Program-made: the position numbers and the translations under genes | DNA from: Gammaproteobacteria bacterium | Lineage (GTDB): Bacteria > Pseudomonadota > Gammaproteobacteria > UBA4575 | Assembly (NCBI GenBank): GCA_014075255.1 | Contig: CP046178.1 | Location: 1,878,894 to 1,942,893 of the forward strand | Length of the DNA stretch: 64,000 nt | Direction of reading: 5' to 3' | Shown: in pieces, positions 55,914 to 64,000 of the stretch | Layout of the letters: every line of letters begins with the position of its first letter | How positions within the stretch are numbered: position 1 is the first letter of the stretch | The notes under the pieces: model-generated | Told to the model about the DNA's origin: nothing | Database searches by the model: none | The model's input: the letters and a program-made list of their open reading frames with translations, nothing else

Positions 55914-56097
55914 ACTCTACTTTCCTTCAACCAAAGATAAATTTATGTAGTTGTGTAGATTTAGATAAGGTATTGCAGCTACGCTAACATAGTCAATATT
56001 TTGACGCCACGATCCGTTCACATTCAGTCACTACAGTACGTAATTTAGCTTTACAATTATATGAAATACCGCATTTGTTTTAAAGTGTAGTTTCCAC

Positions 56098-56781
56098 TTA
56101 AGTATTACGATATCCGTCCCCTAAGTGTCCGGTCTTCACATAGATCACACAACCCTGTTTAGTAAAAGGGGTATGAAAACTATCCGGTGGATTCCTCAAC
56201 CAGGTTCCTTTTGGATAATATCCAAATTCATCTTCAAACGTACCCTCTAAAACAAATATTTCTTCGCCGCCTATATGGCGATGCGACCGAAAAATTGTAT
56301 TCGCTTCCCACTTTACTAATGCAACGTGCTCATGAATGTGTTCATGCAATGGCATAACATTTAAACCCGGCACTAATCCGGGCAGCCATGTTTGTTGCTT
56401 AGTTTGGATTTGCAACGGCTTGGAATCACTCTCTTGAAATTGCTGTAATTTTACAAAGATGGTGCAACCGGCTTTGCTGAAGGGCGAATGTTTGGTGCCC
56501 GCAGGATTGCGTAGATAGCTCCCCGCCTCATAGTTACCACGATTATCAGAAAAAGTACCTTCTAATACTAATATTTCTTCGCCTTTAATATGCTGATGTG
56601 CTGGAAAGGCGCTATCAGCTTGGTAACGCACAATTGTGGTGACTGGCTCAGGCTTTGCATCAACTCTTTCTAAACGTTTTCGTAGTACGCCACCCGCTTC
56701 TGATGTTTCCCAGTCCATTTTAGCCGTTTCGATCACCACGCGTTGACTGTGATCTGCATTAAGTTCTTGTATCAATTTCAT
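56098..56781 (-). CDS. Bicupin protein, ChrR-like cupin domains
   Basis: A 227-residue protein made of two ChrR-type cupin repeats. Each has the metal motif: HQHIKGEEILVLEGTF with GTKHSPF (repeat 1, residues ~62–110) and SHRHIGGEEIFVLEGTF with DSFHTPF (repeat 2, residues ~168–216). Related domains act as zinc-binding anti-sigma factors of ECF sigma factors, but no such sigma gene or N-terminal anti-sigma domain is present here, so an enzymatic or stress role is as likely. Confidence 0.85.
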   Translation of the reverse strand: MKLIQELNADHSQRVVIETAKMDWETSEAGGVLRKRLERVDAKPEPVTTIVRYQADSAFPAHQHIKGEEILVLEGTFSDNRGNYEAGSYLRNPAGTKHSPFSKAGCTIFVKLQQFQESDSKPLQIQTKQQTWLPGLVPGLNVMPLHEHIHEHVALVKWEANTIFRSHRHIGGEEIFVLEGTFEDEFGYYPKGTWLRNPPDSFHTPFTKQGCVIYVKTGHLGDGYRNT

Positions 56782-56823
56782 GTTTTAATAGCCACTTTAA
56801 TACCATATTGGCTTATTTTAAAC

Positions 56824-57303
56824 GTGCAACTTACTGCAAACAAAACTGTTTTATTACTATTGCTTGCAGTTGCAGGACTGTTACTTGCTATTGGCTTAGT
56901 TGCACCGATTATTACCTTTAAAAAATTCATATTAATTCAAAATACATTTTCGATTTTAACAGCTTGTTGGAACCTACTTAAGCAAGGCCAGGTTTTTTTA
57001 TTTGCTGTAATTGCTTTATTTAGCATTATTATGCCAATCTTTAAACTATTCTTGTTAACCAAACTTGTATTGAGTAAATCATTGGTCAGTGGAAGCACGA
57101 AAAAAGTGCTAGAGCTAATGCACCGATTCGGCAAATGGTCGATGTTAGATGTTTTTGTAGTAGCAATATTAGTAGTAGTAATTAAATTGGGCGCAATAGG
57201 AAGCGTTGAAAAGCATATTGGTTTGTATGCCTATGCAGGAGCAGCTATTTTAATCATGCTGTTAACTAACAAAATAGTCCGTCATGCAGAGCAACAAGCT
57301 TAA
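56824..57303 (+). CDS. PqiA-domain membrane protein
   Basis: Paraquat-inducible protein A-like inner-membrane protein, about 159 residues from the GTG at 56824. A longer frame would overlap the divergent cupin start. It has four spans and the PqiA feature of a charged loop HRFGKWSMLDVFVVAILVVVIKLG (middle of the second half). It carries a single PqiA module without the zinc-ribbon cysteines of full PqiA. Its 3' end overlaps the next gene by 4 bases. Confidence 0.82.
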   Translation: MQLTANKTVLLLLLAVAGLLLAIGLVAPIITFKKFILIQNTFSILTACWNLLKQGQVFLFAVIALFSIIMPIFKLFLLTKLVLSKSLVSGSTKKVLELMHRFGKWSMLDVFVVAILVVVIKLGAIGSVEKHIGLYAYAGAAILIMLLTNKIVRHAEQQA

Positions 57304-58106
57304 TCTGTTTTTCTGAATGGTTGCAACAGCAAGCGATCTAACCAAAGCTCGCGCTGCTTACGAAAGCTATCAATGCCTATCGTCATTCCGATATGTCCGG
57401 CCTTAGGCTGCGCACAGTAAGTTTTAAAAATGTAATCCCACCACGGTACATTAAAACCAAAGTTGCTATCCGTTTCCTCACGAATAATGGAATGGTGCAC
57501 ACGATGCATATCGGGTGTTACGATAAAAACCCGTAATACTTTATCAATATTTTTTGGAATACGAATATTTGCATGATTAAACAACGAAGTGGCATTAAGT
57601 AGCACTTCAAAAATAAAAACTGCAATAAATGGTGCGCCAATAGCCAACACAACAAACATTTTTATTCCCAGGGAAAAAACAATTTCCACTGGGTGAAAAC
57701 GGATGCCCGTAGTCACATCAAAATCTAAATCAGCATGGTGCATTCGATGTAAACGCCATAATAAATGCACTTTATGAAATAATATATGTTGGATATAGAT
57801 AGCAAGATCGAGCAGTAATAGCGCGATGATAATCGACACAACTACTGGTAGCTCAATTACATTTAGTAACCCAATGCTATTCCATTCAGCGCCAAAAGCG
57901 ACGGCTATCAATGTACTTGGGATAAGTAACCTTGTAACGAGAACATTGATTGCACTAATCGATAAATGATTCAGCCAACGCACACTTTTCGGACTGGTTA
58001 CTTTGCGACGAGGCGCAATTAGTTCCCACACTCCAAACACGGCAAATACGGCTATAAAAATACTCAGGCGTACAGCAACATCTCCATCTAGCAATAAATC
58101 AAACAC
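57300..58106 (-). CDS. Sterol desaturase / fatty acid hydroxylase family protein
   Basis: Membrane di-iron oxygenase type. I start at GTG 58106, which has GGAG 7 bases upstream; a TTG at 58145 would add 13 residues but lacks a ribosome-binding site. The three histidine boxes are present: HILFH, HRMHH and HRVHH, in about 268 residues with four to five spans. Substrates in bacteria are lipids or hopanoid-like molecules. The actual one is unknown. Confidence 0.88.
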   Translation of the reverse strand: MFDLLLDGDVAVRLSIFIAVFAVFGVWELIAPRRKVTSPKSVRWLNHLSISAINVLVTRLLIPSTLIAVAFGAEWNSIGLLNVIELPVVVSIIIALLLLDLAIYIQHILFHKVHLLWRLHRMHHADLDFDVTTGIRFHPVEIVFSLGIKMFVVLAIGAPFIAVFIFEVLLNATSLFNHANIRIPKNIDKVLRVFIVTPDMHRVHHSIIREETDSNFGFNVPWWDYIFKTYCAQPKAGHIGMTIGIDSFRKQRELWLDRLLLQPFRKTD

Positions 58107-58613
58107 GCCTTCGCTCCATATATCAGTTACTTTAGTAGAAACCAATAAGAATGCTATTCAGTATTATTTATGGGCTGAAGAATTTGTAACCGCAAATATA
58201 AGAGTAAGGGTGCCATCCATGGCTTGGGGACTTCCTTATGTTAGTAAGACTCTCTTGCTCAAGCTTAGTTCGAATATTTCACATGTAACGTGTAAAACTA
58301 CGTCACAATCCTGAAGATAAAAATGCACATCTTATTTAGCTCCTAAATAGGCACGCACTTGTTTACATGTCTTTACAAACCAAGCAGTAATGAGTGGAAT
58401 TAAAAACATAAAAAAGCGCTACTAAATATGAGGTTTTAAGCTTTTGTTAAGCTTATCTAGTGTTGTAAGTACCGCTGGAACTAAACAAAGTCGATTCGTG
58501 TCATAGAGTTATAATCCTTTTAGCCTTAGTGACCTGTGTACAGTATAGTAATTGCTGTGTTTTTAGGAAATTTCCATGATTATTCAGGGGCTTAGCGTAA
58601 TGCGCGTGTCGAT
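58107..58613. other. Intergenic region before the PEGA/lipoprotein cluster
   Basis: About 500 bases with no convincing gene. An inverted repeat TAAGCTT/AAGCTTA (58437–58455) is the only clear structure. The promoter of the lipoprotein cluster must lie here. No strong ribosome-binding site precedes the 58614 start. Confidence 0.4.
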
Positions 58614-59399
58614 ATGAAGACAGCAACTTATCTATTATTGGTATTTGTGCTTTGCACTTTTGTAGGTGCATGCAGTAGCACTTCATCGTCGAATAGTAAG
58701 CCATCTATCCCGACACCAAGTTCAGAATCTGAATCCAGTGCCTCTTCTTCAGAAGAAGAATCCAAATCAGAATCTGCTAGTAAAGAGAAAGATTCATCCA
58801 GCGAACAGAAGCAAGCTGACAAAAACGGCGAAGCCTCTGAACAAGATGCAGCTAAGAAAGAATCTGAGGAGCCCCAAGCTGGAGAAGCACAAACTGACGA
58901 AGAAAAAGTAGCTATGTTAGATAAACAGCTTGATAAAGAATTAAGCGAATACGATAAACAACTGCATGGAGAGCTTGAAAAGGCAGAAGAACAAAAACAA
59001 ACTCGTGCCAAAGAACGTGAAGCGTTAGAAGCAGCAGAAAATGGTATTGATGCAGAAGATGAATTTGAAGAAAGCGGCGAGGACAGCGAGGTTACCGAGC
59101 AAGGTGGTTCTGAAGATGAACAGATAGCCAATGCAGGTTCACAACAATCAACAGAGGGTAGTGAAACAGAGGGCAAAAAAGAATCTAACAATAGTAACAA
59201 TGGCCAAGGCAATAAAGGCACTGCACCAAAAAATATTCCTAGTGGCTCGGACGATGATGTAGTGGCTAGACAATTGCGTGAAGCAGCAGAGAAAGAACAA
59301 GATCCTGAATTACGTGAAAAACTTTGGGAAGAATATCGAAAATACAAAAAACAACAAACCAGCGCTAGCGCACCTCCACCGAATGCTTCTAGTCAATAA
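58614..59399 (+). CDS. Acidic, low-complexity lipoprotein
   Basis: A 261-residue predicted lipoprotein. The signal peptide MKTATYLLLVFVLCTFVGAC ends in a lipobox with Cys20. It is followed by a Ser/Glu-rich linker and a long, very acidic, Lys/Gln/Glu-rich segment with coiled-coil character (EEKVAMLDKQLDKELSEYD, about residues 98–145). The C-terminus has a Pro-rich end. No family is recognised. It is the first gene of the 58614–64000 cluster. Confidence 0.75.
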   Translation: MKTATYLLLVFVLCTFVGACSSTSSSNSKPSIPTPSSESESSASSSEEESKSESASKEKDSSSEQKQADKNGEASEQDAAKKESEEPQAGEAQTDEEKVAMLDKQLDKELSEYDKQLHGELEKAEEQKQTRAKEREALEAAENGIDAEDEFEESGEDSEVTEQGGSEDEQIANAGSQQSTEGSETEGKKESNNSNNGQGNKGTAPKNIPSGSDDDVVARQLREAAEKEQDPELREKLWEEYRKYKKQQTSASAPPPNASSQ

Positions 59400-59409
59400 C
59401 AAAACGATC

Positions 59410-60609
59410 ATGACAATATATAAAAATAATAATATTTATTCACTCTTATTAACTTTATTTATAATTCTTGTTAGCAGTAGCTGCTCTACTACGGGCGTTA
59501 AAGTTACTGAAGCAGAAGAAATTGAGACTGAAACAACACAGCTACAAGAGAGCAATTTGCTTGATGTAGGAATTTTACTATTTGAAAAAGGTGAAATTAC
59601 AGACAAGCAAAAAAAGGAAGAAGGGGCACACGAAGATATACGACAAGCCGAATCACGTTATATGGCTTACCATTTAAAAGAAACAATGCAACGCTCAAAT
59701 GGCTGGGGCGCCATCCGTGTGTTGCCAGAAAAATCGTATATTGCAGATATTGTAGTAACTGGGATCATCTTAACGTCAAACGGCGAAGAGATGATGATAA
59801 AAATAAATGTTATAGATAGCACAGGACAAGCGTGGTTTGAAAAGTCCTATAAAACCTATGCAGATGACGAATCGTATCTCCTTACAAAGCCAGGTAAAGA
59901 TGTTTATCAGTATGTGTATAATCGTATTGCAAATGATGTGCGAAAACATCGTAAAAAATTAACCGATGAAGACCTGACCGCGATTCGTAACACCTCTGAG
60001 ATTCGCTATGCTGCAGGCCTATCACCAGATCCTTTTGCAAATTACATTGCTTCTGGACCTAATGGGCAAAGCACCATTACTCGCTTGCCAGCAAATGATG
60101 ACCCTATGTTAGATCGCGTACGTAAAGTGCGTGATCGAGAATTTTTATTTATAGACACCATAAACGAGCATTATTCTAATTTTTATGGAGAAATGTGGGA
60201 ACCATATGAAAACTGGCGCAAATATTACCTGATTGAAGCTGAACAACGACGTGCAGTTGAACGACGTGCCAACCAGACAAGATTGATGGGTGCGTTATTT
60301 ATCTTACAAAATATACTTAATGGTGGCGCTATCCCTGGTGCTGTATCAGCTATATTAGTACACAAAACCGTTAAAAATATTAGTGAGGAAGCTGAAATAC
60401 ATAATGAAGCCATACGTGAGCTAGGTGACTCTCTACAAGCAGAAGTAAGTCCATTGGTTGTTGAAATTGAAGGGCGTACAGTAGAACTAACCGGCTCTAT
60501 AGAAGAGCAATATCAAAAATGGCGTGAGCTACTACACGAAATTTATATTAACGAGACTGGATTTGCCTTTGATGGCAATGCTGTAGACACAAATAGCGCA
60601 CAGCTATAA
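59410..60609 (+). CDS. Lipoprotein of unknown function
   Basis: A predicted lipoprotein of 399 residues from ATG 59410; a frame open to 59278 overlaps the previous gene and is rejected. The lipobox is ILVSSSC. The first domain (residues ~45–180; LLDVGILLFEKG … YIADIVVTGIILTSNGEE, IKINVIDSTGQAWFEKSYK) faintly resembles the alpha/beta folds of LpoB/CsgG-like outer-membrane lipoproteins. A charged helical region and a Gly/Ala-rich segment (LNGGAIPGAVSAILV) follow. The family is unknown to me; the resemblance is weak. Confidence 0.72.
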   Translation: MTIYKNNNIYSLLLTLFIILVSSSCSTTGVKVTEAEEIETETTQLQESNLLDVGILLFEKGEITDKQKKEEGAHEDIRQAESRYMAYHLKETMQRSNGWGAIRVLPEKSYIADIVVTGIILTSNGEEMMIKINVIDSTGQAWFEKSYKTYADDESYLLTKPGKDVYQYVYNRIANDVRKHRKKLTDEDLTAIRNTSEIRYAAGLSPDPFANYIASGPNGQSTITRLPANDDPMLDRVRKVRDREFLFIDTINEHYSNFYGEMWEPYENWRKYYLIEAEQRRAVERRANQTRLMGALFILQNILNGGAIPGAVSAILVHKTVKNISEEAEIHNEAIRELGDSLQAEVSPLVVEIEGRTVELTGSIEEQYQKWRELLHEIYINETGFAFDGNAVDTNSAQL

Positions 60610-60704
60610 TACTGCGACACTTAAGTCCACCTTCGCATAGCATGATATTGTTTCATGGATGCCAATCGCTTAAAAACAACATTTATTAGAGCTATAGAAG
60701 CGCA

Positions 60705-62234
60705 ATGCATGACAAAGATGCAACTCCAATTGAAGCCATTGATTTTGAAACTCTGCAAGAGTCTGCAGAGAAAAACAAGGAATCAACTCCAGGCTTAAGC
60801 AAAAAATCTATTCTATGGTTTGTTTTTGTTTCACTATTACTTTGCGCATTAATTGTTTTCTTTTTCTTGCCTAAGTATGTTGCTGAAAATCGCAATAAAA
60901 TTACGCCGGAAAATCAGACACAAGTTGAAACACTCTCTTTAGAAGAACCCTCGCAAGCTGTTGAAGAAGAGCCAGAACCACTTATATCCTTATCTCCTGA
61001 AGAGAGTAGCGCTTTTAAACAACAGGCTGAAGAACTGTTACTAGAAATTATAGGGAAACAAAAATTTTTAGAAAATAAAGCCGTTAAAAAATGGGCTAAC
61101 GAGGAATTTAAAATTGCACTAGAGCAAGGTTCCAGAGGTGATGAACACTTTCGTAAACAGGCATACCAACAATCAATTGCAGCTTATGAAGATGCAGCAG
61201 CGATATTGATGGACTTAGAAAGGCAGGTAGAACCTACACTTACAGAACATTTAGCAAAAGGTGGGCTAGCTTTAACACAAGCTGAAAAAGATACTGCAAT
61301 TATCCATTTTGAATTAGCGAAATCAATTGATACAAGTAATACTCAAGCAATAAATGGTTTAAGACGTGCTGAAACTATTAAAGAATTGTATGCCTTGCTT
61401 GTGCAAGGTGGAAAATATGAAGCCGCAAATCGATTTGTCGATGCCAAAACTATATACCAGCAAGCAACCGATTTAGATCCTCTTTCACCTGAAGCAAAAA
61501 CTGCATTAGATAGAGTTTCAAATAGACTGGCACAAAATGAATTTAACCGACTCATCAACCAGGGCTATACATTACTAAAAAAACACCAGTATAGTGATGC
61601 ACGTACCGCGTTCACAACTGCACAAAAACTAGCGCCAAATTCAGAAAAACCTAAACAAGGCATCGTTGCCATTGAACAAGCAATACGTAATGAAAGACTT
61701 TCAGCTTTAGCGGCTGAAGCCCAACATTTTGAAAATATTCAAGATTGGAGCAATGCCATAGAAAGCTACCAGCAAATGCTTACGCTTTCATCAAACTTGC
61801 CATCTGCACTTCAAGGATTAGAACGAAGTCGCCAACGCGAAACGATACTTGCAAGACTTGATGAGCACATCAATAATAAATTACGCCTGGGTTCTGACCA
61901 AATAGCTAATAAAGCTAAACGATTATTAGAAGAAATCTCATCGATCAATAATCCTGGAAGCAAAATTGAACAAAGTGCTGCGACACTTAGTGAATTGATT
62001 AAGCTCGCCGATCAACCTGTTTCGATTACGTTACAATCTGATAATCAAACTGACATTGTTATTTTTAAGGTTGGTAAATATGGAAAATTTAATCAGCGTA
62101 GTATTGAGCTTAAAACCGGAAAATACACCATAGTGGGATCCCGTGCTGGTTTTCGAGATGTAAGAAAAGTGCTTACCGTAAGTTCGGACATGTCTAGTAA
62201 AATAATATCCGTACAGTGTGACGAACCAATTTGA
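60705..62234 (+). CDS. Single-span TPR protein with C-terminal PEGA-like domain
   Basis: A 509-residue inner-membrane protein: a short cytoplasmic N-terminus, one membrane span (LWFVFVSLLLCALIVFFFL, residues ~36–54), then a large periplasmic part with tetratricopeptide-type helices (for example AKTIYQQATDLDPLSPEAK and DARTAFTTAQKLAPNSEK, residues ~130–400). The C-terminus (ELKTGKYTIVGSRAGFRDVR) is PEGA-like. The predicted topology puts the TPRs in the periplasm, where they could contact the two lipoproteins and the PEGA protein next door. Confidence 0.78.
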   Translation: MHDKDATPIEAIDFETLQESAEKNKESTPGLSKKSILWFVFVSLLLCALIVFFFLPKYVAENRNKITPENQTQVETLSLEEPSQAVEEEPEPLISLSPEESSAFKQQAEELLLEIIGKQKFLENKAVKKWANEEFKIALEQGSRGDEHFRKQAYQQSIAAYEDAAAILMDLERQVEPTLTEHLAKGGLALTQAEKDTAIIHFELAKSIDTSNTQAINGLRRAETIKELYALLVQGGKYEAANRFVDAKTIYQQATDLDPLSPEAKTALDRVSNRLAQNEFNRLINQGYTLLKKHQYSDARTAFTTAQKLAPNSEKPKQGIVAIEQAIRNERLSALAAEAQHFENIQDWSNAIESYQQMLTLSSNLPSALQGLERSRQRETILARLDEHINNKLRLGSDQIANKAKRLLEEISSINNPGSKIEQSAATLSELIKLADQPVSITLQSDNQTDIVIFKVGKYGKFNQRSIELKTGKYTIVGSRAGFRDVRKVLTVSSDMSSKIISVQCDEPI

Positions 62235-62266
62235 TTTTACAAACTAATTTAAAAATATAAACAACA

Positions 62267-64000
62267 GTGATAGAGCAAGTTTGCATAAGTGATCGCAAAG
62301 GCCCAAGGTTTTATACCCATGTCGACTTTCCTTTGTCCATTGGCTCACACCCAAATGCAGATATAGAAATCAAAAGTGGGCAAGCAGATTACAAAGTCAC
62401 TCAGGAAGCAGCATTTCTAATAATCATTGTTAACCGTACTTACATAGATACTGAAAATTCCAAATTTAAAATTCTGTTAAATAATGAAGTAGTTAGTGGT
62501 CAAAAAGAAATACAACATGATGATATATTAGAAATAGAAGATACTACATTTCACTGTGAGCTTATTGGAAACACCCTTTCTATTTCTTTATATGAAGATG
62601 ACTCTCACTTAGTTTCAAGAAACGAAGCGATCGCGTCTGATGGCGAACTTATCGAACCCATTATTCCATCTGAGCCTGGTACACAAATAAAACCCAGTAG
62701 GCGCTTTACCCGTATGTTTTCTTTTATCGGCTTATTACTATTTGGTTTATTAGCAATTGTACTTGGATATATTTTTACAGCTAAAAGTTTATTAATTGAG
62801 ATTGAACCGACGCCAGACCGTGTTGCATTACATGGGAACATTTGGCCTATCAAAGTACAAGACCGTTATTTAGTACAGCCTGGTACTTACTCTTTACAAA
62901 TTGAAAAATCGGGCTACCGCGCATTGAAGTCTGAGATTGAAGTTAGTAAACATCAATCACAAACCCTGTCATTTACCTTAGAAAAGAAACCTGGTTATCT
63001 AAATATTTCTAGCCCAAATACTGAGCAAGTAGAAGTCATAATTAATGGTGAAATATACGGCAATACTCCTATTGAAGGTTTAGAACTTGAAGCAGGAACC
63101 TATACTTTAGAAGCGAATGCAAAACGCTACCAACCTTATACGACTCAACTTGTAATTGAAGGTAAAGAAGTTCAACAACAATTGAATATCAAGTTGCTAC
63201 CTGATTGGGTAAATGTAGTAATCGACTCCATACCTGTTGGCGCAGAAATTTGGTTAAACGGCGAGAGCAGGGGCTTAACGCCACAAACATTAGAACTCAA
63301 TTCAGGACAGTATAGTCTCGACTTACGTCATCAGAACTATATGCCCTATATAAAAGATTTTTTGTTGATGCCAGTCAACCGTTTGATCTTCCAATTGCAG
63401 AACTATTTACAAGCCCAAGTCACTTAGTTATCACAAGCACGCCAACAAAAGCTACTGTTTCTATAGCGGGGCAACAGCAAGGGGTTACTCCTTTTACCGT
63501 GCGCTTGAATCCTAATACGGAACACAGCATTTCTCTTTCAAAACCTGGATTTAGATCAAACCAACAAACCGTTACACTAAAACCCGGAGAACAACAAAAT
63601 ATAACAGCAACACTAGAGGCTATCTTGGGTACAGTTATATTAAACGTTGAACCCACCGATTCAGAAGTTTTCATCAATGGAAAGTTTGTTGGTAACGGCA
63701 ATGTAAAATTATCTCTACCTAGTGCAAGTCAACGACTAGAAATTAGAAAGTCAGGTTATGAAGTATATGAAAAAATGATATCGCCAAAACCTAATGCGCC
63801 ACAAATTTATGATATCAGCTTATCTCGCATCACTAGCACTGCTAATGTAAGCAAACCTAATACCTTTCGCACTTCAGAAGGACATGAGTTGAAGTTAATT
63901 TTTGGCGGGAAATTTTCTATGGGATCATCACGCCGTGAACAAGGACGGCGATCAAATGAAGCATTGCATTCTGTTGAGTTAGTCAGACCATTTTATGTAA
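62267..64000 (+). CDS. FHA-like / PEGA-repeat / SUMF1 protein, frameshifted, 3' end outside window
   Basis: From a GTG at 62267: an FHA-like N-terminus (FPLSIGSHPNADIEI, degenerate, lacking the usual Ser/His pair), a membrane span (MFSFIGLLLFGLLAIVLGY, residues ~149–167), then about five PEGA-like repeats of ~70 residues (for example VEVIINGEIYGNTPIEGLEL, AEIWLNGESRGLTPQTLEL, ATVSIAGQQQGVTPFTVRL, SEVFINGKFVGNGNVKLSL). A SUMF1/formylglycine-enzyme-like domain begins near 63880 (FGGKFSMGSSRREQGRRSNE). The frame stops at 63427 unless shifted -1 at the T6 run 63358–63363, after which it stays open to the window end. The zero-frame codons there are GAT TTT TTG, i.e. a T TTT TTG slippery heptamer. 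Loss of one T by base-calling would look the same. Confidence 0.78.

Noticed and set aside
56098-56781. Bicupin as a ChrR anti-sigma factor
   Set aside because: There is no N-terminal zinc anti-sigma domain and no adjacent ECF sigma gene.
58628-59347. Long minus-strand frame of 239 residues opposite the acidic lipoprotein
   Set aside because: It is the complement of a Glu/Ser-rich coding region and its Ser/Cys/Leu-rich translation has no family character.

Overview
The window is an AT-rich stretch of a gammaproteobacterial chromosome. The evidence is the order proB, rpsT, murJ, ribF, ileS, lspA, ispH, minor-pilin operon (arranged as in Pseudomonas and relatives), the glnA–DUF4124–ntrB–ntrC block, the glyQ–glyS–gmhB–plsC block, and proteobacterial versions of SecB, EnvC, YajL and NtrC. 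I cannot name a genus. I see no insertion sequence, prophage, tRNA, rRNA or CRISPR array. Genes are tightly packed; several convergent pairs overlap by 4–17 bp.

Layout. 1–7915: housekeeping genes (proline synthesis, S20, lipid II flippase, flavin synthesis, isoleucyl-tRNA synthetase, lipoprotein signal peptidase, isoprenoid synthesis). 7912–23726: two complete, divergent, tandem minor-pilin/PilY1 operons on the minus strand. 24265–28396: yajL, a frameshifted yibQ, ctpA and envC (cell-wall and protein quality control). 28553–32610: an ArsR-type regulator, rhodanese, glutaredoxin, secB, gpsA, trmL and a class 1B dihydroorotate dehydrogenase. 32691–35331: an AT-rich regulatory stretch with a GAF–MarR fusion, an unknown small gene and a LysR regulator. 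35362–40407: ntrC, ntrB, a DUF4124 gene and glnA, with sigma-54 and NtrC-type sites. 40408–41599: a long intergenic region described below. 41600–45893: glyQS, gmhB, plsC. 45909–58106: an aldo/keto reductase, FIST protein, phosphoribulokinase, SulP transporter, trmB, a split thiamine locus, a Fur-family regulator, a bicupin and a sterol-desaturase-type protein. 58614–64000: two lipoproteins, a TPR membrane protein and a large FHA-like/PEGA/SUMF1 protein that runs off the window.

The strongest new-looking element is at 40973–41496. A near-consensus sigma-54 promoter precedes a 42-residue membrane microprotein with a strong ribosome-binding site. Five bases after its stop codon begins an array of short hairpins whose loops carry GGA (AGGA, TGGA, ACGGAA, AAGGAC), ending in a textbook terminator. 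This has the architecture of a CsrA/RsmA-sequestering RNA of the CsrB/RsmZ type. Its position beside glnA and its apparent sigma-54 control suggest a link between nitrogen or another sigma-54 signal and the Csr system. GGA-loop hairpins also occur upstream of an ArsR gene, a LysR gene and one pilus operon, which are possible CsrA targets.

Other points of interest are a PilY1 adhesin in which a malectin-like domain is nested inside a fucolectin/F5-8C-like lectin domain; loss of the PilY1 MIDAS motif in that copy only; the uncharacterised PEGA/SUMF1 envelope cluster, whose last gene is frameshifted exactly at a T TTT TTG heptamer; and a thiamine operon split by an opposite-strand membrane gene. 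Two apparent frameshifts (yibQ and the PEGA gene) both equal loss of one base in a homopolymer, so base-calling error must be excluded before either is read as biology.
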